NCBI RefSeq assembly: GCF_012843905.1
Contig: NZ_JABAGC010000001.1
Span: forward strand, 1-64,000
Direction: 5' to 3'
Source: Clostridium sp. SM-530-WT-3G
GTDB taxonomy: Bacteria; Bacillota; Clostridia; Clostridiales; Clostridiaceae
Length of the DNA: 64,000 nt
Shown: piece by piece, positions 55,515-63,556 of the stretch
Numbering within the stretch: position 1 is the stretch's first letter
Layout: each line of letters opens with the position of its first letter
Position numbers and translations under genes: made by a program
Notes under the pieces: model-generated
Seen by the model: only the letters and a program-made list of their open reading frames with translations
Database searches by the model: none
What the model was told of the DNA's origin: nothing

Positions 55515-55635
55515 GTACTAATCTCATTCCTTCTTCTATTAAATCATTTGCATTAATTTTTAGTTTTAAAGCTAACATTCTAATTTCTAAATATAAATCT
55601 TCATCAATAGTTGTATTAACATTTTTCCTAGCCAT
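55489..55635 (-). CDS. Ribbon-helix-helix protein encoded within the IS element
   Basis: A 48-residue protein: MARKNVNTTIDEDLYLEIRM plus a helix LKLKINANDLIEEGMRLVLE, a standard RHH fold (strand, two helices) that binds DNA as a dimer. ATG 55635 has a GAGGTGAGAG site. The upstream 20 codons of the longer frame lack any ribosome site and are excluded. The overlap with tnpA suggests a built-in repressor of transposase expression (inference). Confidence 0.8.
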   Translation of the reverse strand: MARKNVNTTIDEDLYLEIRMLALKLKINANDLIEEGMRLVLEREKEKN

Positions 55636-55744
55636 AACTCTCACCTCTGATTTAAATTTTAGATATATTATATCACATAGTTGACAACATAACAATGTAA
55701 GAATATAATAGATACATAGATAACTATGTAAAGGAGGTGAGAAA

Positions 55745-56986
55745 ATGAAATTATGCTTTAAATTTAAACCACAAATTAATTCTAAACAATTAGAAATAAT
55801 AGAAGAATTAAGTTATCATACAACTAAGTTATATAATATTATTAACTATGATTTAAGAGAAAATGGTTTTAAAAATTATTATGATATTGAAAAACAATAT
55901 AAGTCTAACTGGCATTGTGATTTTTTGCATAGTCATACAAGACAACAAATGTTTAAGGTGTTAGAACAAAATTGGAAATCTTACTTTGCAAGTATTAAAG
56001 ATTTTAGAGTAAATCCAAGTAAATATAAAGGTCTACCAAGACCACCAAAATTTAAAAATACTGATAAGAATAAAAACGAAATTATTTTTACAAATCTTGC
56101 TATAAGATATAGTGATGGAATATTAAAATTATCATTATCCAAAGCTATAAAATCATTATTTAATGTGGAAAGTCTTAATTTTGAAGTTTCTAAAAAACTT
56201 CAAAACATTATAAATTGGTATGAATTACAACAAGCAAGATTTAATTATGATAAAATTCAAAAGGTATGGCATTTAATTATAATCTATAATAAAAATGAAG
56301 TAGAAACTACTTCAAATAATGTTATGAGTATTGATATCGGTTTGGACAATTTAGCTACTATAACCTTTAAAGATGGAATTAATCAGTATATTTACTGTGG
56401 TAAAAAATTAAAATCAGTAAATTCGTATATAAATAAGAGAATATCTTATTTACAAAGCATAGAAATGAAGAAAGTCGGTTCAGATAAATTTAAGAATACT
56501 AAAGAAATCAATAAACTTAGAAGATATAGAAATAACTATATTAATGATTATCTTCATAAAGTAAGTAAGAATATAATTGATAAAGCTATTGAAAATAATG
56601 TAAGTAGAATAGTTATAGGTAAACTAAAAGGTGTAAAGCAAAATATGAATTTTAATAAATCTTTTGTTCAGATACCGATACAACGATTAGTTGAGTTAAT
56701 AACTTATAAAGCTAAACTACATGGCATAAGTATCAAATTGCAAGAAGAAAGTTATACAAGTGGTTGCAGTGCTATAGACTTAGAGCCGATAACAAAGAAG
56801 TATTATGATAAAAGTAGAAGAATAGCAAGAGGACTTTTTCAAAGTACCTATGGAATAGTAAATGCAGATATTAATGGTAGCTTAAATATACTAAGAAAAG
56901 CTGAAAAATGTATTCCCGACTTAGTAAATACTATGAGGGATAAGGGTAATTGGACTCACCCACAACGAATAAGGGTTGCTTGTTAA
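55745..56986 (+). CDS. tnpB: TnpB, RNA-guided nuclease of IS605 element
   Basis: A 413-residue protein with RuvC-I MSIDIGLDNLAT (Asp 197) and RuvC-III NADINGSLNILRK (Asp 375). At the usual RuvC-II position the sequence is RIVIGKLKG (Gly 292 instead of Glu). A conserved EESYTSGCS (Glu 334/335) probably supplies the acid, as in TnpB groups with a rearranged site. The C-terminal zinc ribbon is reduced to one Cys (CSAIDLEP). TnpB cuts DNA guided by the transposon-end RNA. AAAGGAGG site; divergent from tnpA. Confidence 0.93.
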   Translation: MKLCFKFKPQINSKQLEIIEELSYHTTKLYNIINYDLRENGFKNYYDIEKQYKSNWHCDFLHSHTRQQMFKVLEQNWKSYFASIKDFRVNPSKYKGLPRPPKFKNTDKNKNEIIFTNLAIRYSDGILKLSLSKAIKSLFNVESLNFEVSKKLQNIINWYELQQARFNYDKIQKVWHLIIIYNKNEVETTSNNVMSIDIGLDNLATITFKDGINQYIYCGKKLKSVNSYINKRISYLQSIEMKKVGSDKFKNTKEINKLRRYRNNYINDYLHKVSKNIIDKAIENNVSRIVIGKLKGVKQNMNFNKSFVQIPIQRLVELITYKAKLHGISIKLQEESYTSGCSAIDLEPITKKYYDKSRRIARGLFQSTYGIVNADINGSLNILRKAEKCIPDLVNTMRDKGNWTHPQRIRVAC

Positions 56987-57054
56987 TCAAGTGGAAACTT
57001 AAATATCAAACTTCGTTAAAAGAATCCTCGCTCCTTGTGGGCGAGGTAGTTCAA
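56930..57054 (+). ncRNA. Predicted omega-RNA (reRNA) scaffold at the IS right end
   Basis: In this family the guide RNA scaffold overlaps the tnpB 3' end and runs to the right end. Here CCTCGC...GCGAGG at 57026-57046 is the terminal hairpin, and flanking sequence from about 57055 would be the guide. The 5' limit is a guess. Confidence 0.5.
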
Positions 57055-57117
57055 ATTTCTCTCATAATAATTAGAATATGATATAAATAATTTTTAGAAA
57101 AAATTAGAATTGGTATA

Positions 57118-57144
57118 TATAGTTTTTTTTGTTTAGGTCGATAA
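57118..57144 (+). promoter_or_regulatory. SigD-type promoter of cheV
   Basis: TATA, 15 bases, then GTCGATAA: one mismatch in each box from TAAA-N15-GCCGATAA. It lies 52 bases before the cheV ATG and starts outside the IS right end. Confidence 0.65.
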
Positions 57145-57195
57145 TTTAAATATAGAAAAACATACTGTTTAAATAAAATGGTGAGGAGAATTAAA

Positions 57196-58098
57196 ATGAA
57201 TAATAATATATTGCTTGAATCAGGCACAGGTGAATTAGAAGTAATTGAATTTATCGCTAACAATAACAAATATGCTATTAACGTTGTAAAGGTAAAAGAA
57301 ATAATTGAAATGCCATATGATAGCTTAACACAACTTCCAGATCCAAAACCTGAAATAGCTGGGTTAATATTATGTAGAAATGAGATAATTACATTAATAG
57401 ACTTAAAATATATTTTAACAAAGAGACCTACTACTAAGTTAGGAAAAAAAGTTATTATATGCGAATTCAATCGTATTAAGGTGGCATTTAATATTGATGA
57501 TGTTGTAGGAGTTCATCGTATAAGATGGGATGACATAATAAAACCAGACGATTTATCTGAAAATTCTTTATCAGTAGGAAATATTCTTTTAAAGGATAAA
57601 GTTCTTATAATGCTTGATTTTGAAAAGATAGTTACCGATATTGCTCCAAGTGCTGGTATTAGTGAAGATAGATTAGTAAAAGTTGAATATAAGGATAGAT
57701 CAGATGTTAAACTTATTTTAGCTGATGATTCATCATTAATAAGAAAATTACTTAAGGATACTTTAACAAAAGCAGGTTTTAAAAATTTAACAGTATTTAA
57801 CGATGGTAAGCAGGCATATGAGTATTTATGCGGAATTAAAGCAAGATCAGGTCAGGATTTTAAAGAAGATGTGGACATGCTTATAACTGATATTGAAATG
57901 CCTCAGATGGATGGACTTACTTTAACAAGAAAAATTAAAGAAGATGAAATATTAAGAAACCTACCAGTTATTATATTTTCATCTTTAATTACAGACGAAT
58001 TAAGACATAAAGGAGAATCAGTAAAAGCTGATGCTCAATTAAGTAAACCAGAAATAGAACAGCTTATTGCAGTAGTTGATAAATTATTAGGTAAATAG
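57196..58098 (+). CDS. cheV: Chemotaxis protein CheV (CheW-receiver fusion)
   Basis: About 300 residues. CheW-like domain (10-155: KYAINVVKVKEIIEMP, PEIAGLILCRNEIITLIDLK, VGNILLKDKVLIMLDFEKI) followed by a receiver domain with the acidic pair in LILADDSSLIRK, the phospho-acceptor Asp in DMLITDIEMPQMDG and a lysine in QLSKPEIEQL. It couples receptors to CheA and adapts signalling. ATG 57196 is used: GTGAGGAG precedes it and lies within the longer frame from 57178. SigD promoter upstream, terminator downstream. Confidence 0.95.
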   Translation: MNNNILLESGTGELEVIEFIANNNKYAINVVKVKEIIEMPYDSLTQLPDPKPEIAGLILCRNEIITLIDLKYILTKRPTTKLGKKVIICEFNRIKVAFNIDDVVGVHRIRWDDIIKPDDLSENSLSVGNILLKDKVLIMLDFEKIVTDIAPSAGISEDRLVKVEYKDRSDVKLILADDSSLIRKLLKDTLTKAGFKNLTVFNDGKQAYEYLCGIKARSGQDFKEDVDMLITDIEMPQMDGLTLTRKIKEDEILRNLPVIIFSSLITDELRHKGESVKADAQLSKPEIEQLIAVVDKLLGK

Positions 58099-58106
58099 AA
58101 ATAATT

Positions 58107-58150
58107 AAAAACTCAGGAATGAATTTTGTGATTCAAGTCCTGAGTTTTTA
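58107..58150 (+). terminator. Terminator after cheV
   Basis: AAAACTCAGGA pairs perfectly with TCCTGAGTTTT and continues into T residues. Confidence 0.92.
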
Positions 58151-58329
58151 TAATAATTTAATAAAATGATACAATTACAAATTAAAATTTTTAATATTAG
58201 TATGAGTATTAAATAAACATAAAATTGATAATGTTATCAAAAATATGACTTTAAATTAAAAAACTATTAGTTTTTGTTTAATATTTCGGGTTAAAATTAA
58301 AAAATATAAAAAAGTGACTTAAGTTACAC

Positions 58330-58382
58330 TTGTTTCTGAATAATACTATATAATATACTTATATAGTATTATTCAGAAACAA
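58330..58382. promoter_or_regulatory. 23-bp perfect inverted repeat upstream of pepV
   Basis: TTGTTTCTGAATAATACTATATA and its exact complement are separated by seven bases, with no T tract after. A smaller near-palindrome GTGACTTAAGTTAC lies at 58313-58326. Together they fill the pepV upstream region, 110 bases before the ATG, and could be operators or a long mRNA hairpin. Confidence 0.65.
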
Positions 58383-58490
58383 ATATTAAAATATAAATTA
58401 TACTATACTTGTAAAGATATTATAATTTATATATTAGTTATGATTTCTGTACATATATTTAAACTTTTAAAGAGAAAGTAGGTATGCAGA

Positions 58491-59903
58491 ATGTACAAAA
58501 AACAAATTGAAGAGTATTTTGATAGTCACAAAGATGAAATGTTAAAGGATATATGTGACTTAATAAGAATAAAGAGTGATAAAGGTGAACCAAAGGAAAA
58601 CATGCCATTTGGTGAAGGACCTGCTAAAGCTTTAGAAGCAGCATTAAAGTTAGCAGACAGCATGGGATTTAAAACTAAAAACTACGATAATTATGTAGGT
58701 ACTGTAGATTTTAATGATAAAGAAAAGGGATTAGATATATTAGGACATTTAGATGTAGTTCCAGCAAGTGATGAATGGACTGTGACTCAACCTTATGAAC
58801 CAGTTATAAAAGATGGGAAATTATATGGAAGAGGATCTGCAGATGATAAGGGACCTTCAATTGCAGCTTTATATGCATTAAAAGCAGTTAAAGATTTAGG
58901 AATTGACCTTAGCAAGAATGTAAGACTTATATTAGGAACTGATGAAGAATGTGGAAGTTCTGATATAGAACATTATTATGCAATTGAAAAAGAAGCTCCA
59001 ATGACTTTTTCTCCAGATGCTGAATTTCCAGTTATAAATATAGAAAAAGGACGTTTAGCTCCTGAATTCACAAGTGAATTTGCAGAAGACAAAACTCTTC
59101 CAAGAGTAGTATCAGTTAAAGGTGGAGTTAAGGCTAATGTTGTTCCAGATAAAGCACAAGCAGTAGTAGAAGGATTCTCATTAGAAGAAGTTCAAAAATA
59201 TTGTGCAGATGCTGAAAGCAAGCTAAATGTTAAATTTACAGCTGTTGAAGAAAATGGTACTGTTGTTATAAATGCAAAAGGAAATGGTGCTCATGCTTCA
59301 ACACCTGAAAATGGAGACAATGCATTAACTGCAATATTAGAATTAGTAACTTCAATGAAGTGTGCTGATAGTGAAGGTTTCAAGAAGTTATGCTCAGTAA
59401 GCAAGTTATTTGCTCACAATGATCATGAAGGTGAACACTTAGGTGTTAAAATGAGCGATGAATTAAGTGGAAAGTTAAGTCTAGCATTTACAATGTTTGA
59501 ATATGATGGAACTCATCTAAGCGGAACATTTGATTCAAGATCTCCAATCTGTGCAAATGACGAAAACTTCACAGAAGTAGTAAGAGCTAACTTAGCTAAA
59601 GAAGGATTAACTTTAGGAACAGCTGATAGTGATAAATTAAATCCAGCTCACCATGTAAGTGCAGATTCTGATTTTGTTCGTACTTTATTAAAATGCTATG
59701 AACAATACACTGGATTAAAAGGTGAATGCTTAGCTATAGGTGGAGGTACTTACGTACATCATCTTAAAAATGGAGTTGCATTTGGATGTGCATTACCAGG
59801 AACAGACAACAAAATGCATGGCGACGATGAATTTGCTGTAGTTGATGAATTAGTTGTAAGCGCAAAGATATTTACACAAGTAATTATTGACTTATGTAAA
59901 TAA
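58491..59903 (+). CDS. pepV: Dipeptidase PepV (M20 family)
   Basis: A 470-residue M20A metallopeptidase. Zinc ligands and catalytic residues: GHLDVVPASDEW (His/Asp), GRGSADDKGPSIAALYALK (Asp), LGTDEECGSSD (Glu pair), and the C-terminal His in TDNKMHGDDEFAVVDEL. A lid domain (about 190-370) contains NGAHASTPENGDNALTAI. It hydrolyses dipeptides in the cytosol. AAAGTAGGT precedes the ATG; single gene with terminator. Confidence 0.96.
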   Translation: MYKKQIEEYFDSHKDEMLKDICDLIRIKSDKGEPKENMPFGEGPAKALEAALKLADSMGFKTKNYDNYVGTVDFNDKEKGLDILGHLDVVPASDEWTVTQPYEPVIKDGKLYGRGSADDKGPSIAALYALKAVKDLGIDLSKNVRLILGTDEECGSSDIEHYYAIEKEAPMTFSPDAEFPVINIEKGRLAPEFTSEFAEDKTLPRVVSVKGGVKANVVPDKAQAVVEGFSLEEVQKYCADAESKLNVKFTAVEENGTVVINAKGNGAHASTPENGDNALTAILELVTSMKCADSEGFKKLCSVSKLFAHNDHEGEHLGVKMSDELSGKLSLAFTMFEYDGTHLSGTFDSRSPICANDENFTEVVRANLAKEGLTLGTADSDKLNPAHHVSADSDFVRTLLKCYEQYTGLKGECLAIGGGTYVHHLKNGVAFGCALPGTDNKMHGDDEFAVVDELVVSAKIFTQVIIDLCK

Positions 59904-59965
59904 TAAGTAATGTTGTAGATTATATAACGTATCGTTAATAATTTTAAAAAATAAAATTTTTAATA

Positions 59966-60010
59966 ATAGGCAGCAAATTTCATATATAAATTTGCTGTCT
60001 TTTAATTTTT
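59966..60010 (+). terminator. Terminator after pepV
   Basis: GCAGCAAATTT pairs with AAATTTGCTGT, followed by CTTTTAATTTTT. Confidence 0.85.
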
Positions 60011-60217
60011 GTATAAAAGTAGTTTTGTTTGTTATCTTCAAAATTGTAACTTTTAATATTGTACATCCACAAAGCATTAGGGTTAATTGAATTTTGCTTT
60101 TTAGGTCGTATATTCTTATATATATAAAAACAGTTCTGTATGCTATTAAAATAGTAATATATCCCCTACATAATCAAAATAATTATATCTTAACGATAAA
60201 AAAGTTTTAATTTTTTT

Positions 60218-60434
60218 GCAACATAATGAGTTAGTCAGTTGTATATATAGTGAAAAGCTAAATAAAAAGGTAATTTAAATTAGAGTAATAACTTTTAGGT
60301 GTAAATATATAAGTTAATTATTATATGCTTTTAAATCTTTTTAATAAAATTTTTTTATTTGTGCAACATATTAAGCTTTTCAATTGTATACATAGTGAAA
60401 GACGAAATAAAAGGGTGATTTAAGCTAATAGTAA
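60218..60434 (+). repeat. Two imperfect ~72-bp direct repeats in the wall-protein leader
   Basis: Copies at 60218-60288 and 60363-60434 (period 145) both read GCAACATAnT-A-G..., TTGTATAnATAGTGAAA, AAATAAAA-GGTnATTTAA and end near AGTAA. Each contains a TTGTATA-type box. The 565-base gap holds no gene, so this is probably a duplicated promoter or regulatory module. Confidence 0.65.
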
Positions 60435-60468
60435 AGAGTTTAAATCTAGAGTATAGGAGGAATATATT

Positions 60469-61659
60469 ATGATAAGAAATAAATTACACAAAGGAATTCC
60501 ATTTTTTATGGCATTAGGATTAATGATGACGCCAGTAGTTTCAGCTCATGCAGAAGCTTACGGGACAGGTTTAACTAAAGCAATAGTAAATGAAGATGTA
60601 GATCCTGGGTTTACTATTAAGCCTGAAGTATTTGTTAATTCTGAACAAATAAATGGTGATGATATAAAGATAATTAATGGTGTGGCAGCATTTCCACTTG
60701 AAGTTATTTCACAAAAGATGGGAGATATTTTAGAAGGATCTAATGATGCATCCTATGTTCTTAGAAAATCAGATAAATTAATCGTTATAACTCCATCTGA
60801 AAATAAATATAAAGTAAATGGTGTTGAAGATAATTGTGAATTTACAGTGGTAGGAGATAAGACTTATGCACCATACACATTCTTTGATACTGTAATGGGA
60901 TATGACATGAGTTTTGAAGGAAATTCAATTATATTTGGTGAAACAAATACTACTGGCAATGTTTTAGATGGAACTGCATTTGATAATATTATGATAAATC
61001 CAGCAGTATACATAAATGGAGATAAGTACCCTGATTTTGGAATAGTAATTAAAGACGGACAAGTGTATTTACCATTAGATGTTATATGCGAAAAAATGGG
61101 AGATAGATTAGAGGGGGATGTAAGCACTGCATATTATTTAAGAAAGGATAATATGATGCTTGTAGTTAATATAGCAGAAGGAAAATACTCATTAAACAAT
61201 CAAGAAAATAACCTTGATATGACTATGAATAATGGTCATGTTTATGTACCAGTATCATTCCTATCAGATGTATTAAATTATAATGTAAAAAATGATGGAA
61301 ATGATGTGATTATTGGAACTGAAAAAGTTCAAACAGTTATAGATAATACTTATCCAAATGCTTCTTGGATAAATGATAATGGAACTTGGTACTTAATGAA
61401 TGGTAATGATAAAGTAACAGGATGGGCTGCTTACAATAACTCATGGTACCACATGAATAATGAAGGAAAAATGCAAACAGGTTGGATAAATTTAAATGGC
61501 AAATGGTACTTCTTAAATGAAGATGGAGCTATGCAAACTGGTTGGATTAAAAGTAATGGTGAAAACTACTACTTAACTGAAAGTGGAGAAATGGCTGTTA
61601 ATACTGTAGTTGACGGTTATACAATTGCAGAAAATGGTATATGTATTGCATTATACTAA
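60469..61659 (+). CDS. Secreted cell wall-binding protein with copper amine oxidase-like domains
   Basis: A 396-residue protein. A signal peptide (to about 29, VSAHAEA) is followed by two copper amine oxidase N-domain-like repeats (about 45-150 and 175-285; each with ING.../FPLEVISQKMGD or LPLDVICEKMGD, then YAPYTFF/YVPVSFL). Three or four choline-binding-type repeats (GTWYLMNGNDKVTGWAAY, GKWYFLNEDGAMQTGWI) complete it. These repeats hold proteins to teichoic acid. No catalytic domain, so structural or adhesive. TAGGAGGAA site. Confidence 0.92.
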   Translation: MIRNKLHKGIPFFMALGLMMTPVVSAHAEAYGTGLTKAIVNEDVDPGFTIKPEVFVNSEQINGDDIKIINGVAAFPLEVISQKMGDILEGSNDASYVLRKSDKLIVITPSENKYKVNGVEDNCEFTVVGDKTYAPYTFFDTVMGYDMSFEGNSIIFGETNTTGNVLDGTAFDNIMINPAVYINGDKYPDFGIVIKDGQVYLPLDVICEKMGDRLEGDVSTAYYLRKDNMMLVVNIAEGKYSLNNQENNLDMTMNNGHVYVPVSFLSDVLNYNVKNDGNDVIIGTEKVQTVIDNTYPNASWINDNGTWYLMNGNDKVTGWAAYNNSWYHMNNEGKMQTGWINLNGKWYFLNEDGAMQTGWIKSNGENYYLTESGEMAVNTVVDGYTIAENGICIALY

Positions 61660-61688
61660 TGTAATTAATTAATGCTTATAATTTAATA

Positions 61689-61727
61689 TGGTAGGAGAAA
61701 TTCAATTTTCTTCTGCCTTATTTTTTT
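61689..61727 (+). terminator. Terminator after wall-binding protein gene
   Basis: GGTAGGAGAAA pairs imperfectly with TTTTCTTCTGCC, followed by TTATTTTTTT. From here to 61952 no gene is seen, only AT-rich DNA. Confidence 0.65.
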
Positions 61728-61952
61728 GTGCCTAGTATAGTCACTCTACCAATCTAAAGAAAATTATTTTACATTCAAGGTATCAACCAATACTTGATGC
61801 TAAGAAAGAAATAGCTGATGTTATAATTACGTATCCTATGTTAATTTAATAGCATAGGACTTATTTTAGTTGGATTAATTATTTAACTAGTTGGACGTTA
61901 ATTAAAGAATAGGTCTAAAAAATAATTTGAGAAAGAAGAAAGGTAGATAATT

Positions 61953-62117
61953 ATGAGAAAAGTAGAATTATTGATTCCAGCAGGTAATCTTGAAAATTTA
62001 AAAATAGCTATAGCTTATGGTGCTGATGCTGTATTTCTTGGTGGTGAAGCATTTAGTTTACGTGCTAATGCAGCTAATTTTTCAATGAAGGAACTTAGAG
62101 AAGGTATAGAGAAATTT
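61953..62117 (+). pseudogene. N-terminal fragment of a peptidase U32 family protein
   Basis: KVELLIPAGNLENLKIAIAYGADAVFLGGEAFSLRANAANFSMKEL is the canonical start of U32 peptidases (YrrN/YrrO, RlhA type), with ribosome site AAAGGTAG. After 55 codons homology stops at a 9-bp inverted repeat and the frame runs into the complement of the neighbouring aminotransferase end. More than 350 residues are missing. Confidence 0.88.
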
Positions 62118-62134
62118 ACTTCCATAAATTTCTC
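62109..62134. repeat. Inverted repeat at U32 breakpoint
   Basis: GAGAAATTT and AAATTTCTC flank eight bases exactly where U32 homology ends. On the minus strand AAGGAGG follows the aminotransferase stop, as if another gene once began there. Confidence 0.6.
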
Positions 62135-62151
62135 CACATCCTCCTTATTAA

Positions 62152-63321
62152 TTATTTTAAAATGCTACTTTCAGCAATTCTGTTTACAGCTTCTTTAATC
62201 TGTTCAACTGGAAGAACTAATGCGAACCTTACATATCCTTCACCAAGTGATCCAAATGCACTTCCTGGTGTACATATAACTCCTGTTTGTTCCATTAATG
62301 ACATACAAAATTCTGTTGAAGTATTGAAGTTTTCTGGGATTGGCGCCCATGCAAACATACTTCCTTGACTATCAGGAACATTCCAACCTATTTCTGTTAA
62401 TCCCCTACATAATGCATTTCTTCTTTTTTCATATTCTTTGCAGTGTTCTTTTACACTATCTTGAGGACCTGTTAATGCTGCTATAGCTGCATATTGAATT
62501 GGAGTAAATATTCCATAATCAATTTGTGAACGAAGCATTTTAAAATGCTTTATTATTTCTTTATTTCCTACTACAAATGAAATTCTAGCCCCAGTTATGT
62601 TAAATGATTTAGATAATGAATAAAATTCAACACCTACATCCTTAGCACCATCATGAGCCAAGAATGAACCGCTTATTTTACCATCATAAACTATATCTGA
62701 ATATGCATTATCATGAACAATTATTATATTATTCTTTTTAGCAAAAGCTATTAAATCTTCATAAAATTCAGAAGGTGCAGTTGCACATACTGGATTCATT
62801 GGATACGATACTATCATAAATTTTGTCTTTAATAATATATCTTCTGGAATAGCTTTTAAGTCTGGTAAGAAATTATTTTCCTTTAATAAAGGATAGTATT
62901 CTATTTTAGCGCCAGAAAGATAAGGTCCTATTTCAAAGATTGGATATCCTGGATTAGGAGCTAATACAATGTCATCCTTATTGCATAAAGAAAATCCTAT
63001 ATGTGTAAGTCCTTCTTGAGAACCATATATAGACATAATTTCATCATTATTTAAAGATACTCCAAATCTATTCTTATAGTATAGTGCAAGAGCATTTGTA
63101 AGTTCAGGCATATCGCCTAAAGAATATTTCCAATTTTTTGAGTCTTTAGCTGCTTCAATTAAAGCATTTTTTACATGTTCATCTGGCTCAAAGTCTGGAG
63201 TACCTACAGATAGGTTAAATACTTTCTTTCCATTTTTAATAAGTTCATTTTTTTTCTCATCTAAAACATTAAATATACCAGTTTGGAAATATTTTAGATT
63301 ATTTGAAAATTCCATATTCAT
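62152..63321 (-). CDS. PLP-dependent aminotransferase class I/II
   Basis: A 389-residue fold type I enzyme. NLSVGTPDFEPDEHVKNAL, PNPGYPIFEIGPYLSGA, SYPMNPVCATAP and HDNAYSDIVYDG lead to the Schiff-base lysine in SLSKSFNITGARISFVVG, then the Arg in EGYVRFALV. It resembles the LL-diaminopimelate/alanine aminotransferase group; the amino-acid substrate is uncertain. A GGGGG site lies seven bases before the ATG. The gene after it on this strand has been lost at the U32 breakpoint. Confidence 0.93.
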   Translation of the reverse strand: MNMEFSNNLKYFQTGIFNVLDEKKNELIKNGKKVFNLSVGTPDFEPDEHVKNALIEAAKDSKNWKYSLGDMPELTNALALYYKNRFGVSLNNDEIMSIYGSQEGLTHIGFSLCNKDDIVLAPNPGYPIFEIGPYLSGAKIEYYPLLKENNFLPDLKAIPEDILLKTKFMIVSYPMNPVCATAPSEFYEDLIAFAKKNNIIIVHDNAYSDIVYDGKISGSFLAHDGAKDVGVEFYSLSKSFNITGARISFVVGNKEIIKHFKMLRSQIDYGIFTPIQYAAIAALTGPQDSVKEHCKEYEKRRNALCRGLTEIGWNVPDSQGSMFAWAPIPENFNTSTEFCMSLMEQTGVICTPGSAFGSLGEGYVRFALVLPVEQIKEAVNRIAESSILK

Positions 63322-63556
63322 TTTTATTCCCCCAATAAAGTACTATGTGATAATGTATATTTTAAATATTTAATAGATATATTTAATAATTAATATATAT
63401 TTTACAATTTATATAATAAAATGGCAAATAAATGAAGTGATAGTTTAGAAATTAATATATATTAACTTATAAAATATATTTTGCATGTATTAAATAAATA
63501 TAGTAAAATATAAGAAAATAAACGGATTTTTTAGGAGAAATAAGGAAGGATTTATG

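Larger units (their letters stand above)
55045..57054. mobile_element. IS200/IS605 family element (tnpA, RHH gene, tnpB)
   Basis: Divergent tnpA (minus) and tnpB (plus) are flanked by hairpins: left end near 55053-55112 (CCAC...GTGG and a larger stem overlapping the tnpA stop) and right end CCTCGC...GCGAGG at 57026-57046, ending about TTCAA 57054. No target duplication or inverted repeats are expected for this family. The exact ends are estimates. It appears complete, so it may be active. Confidence 0.85.

Noticed and set aside
57178-57195. Upstream start for cheV (MVRRIK...)
   Set aside because: These codons contain the GTGAGGAG ribosome site for the ATG at 57196.
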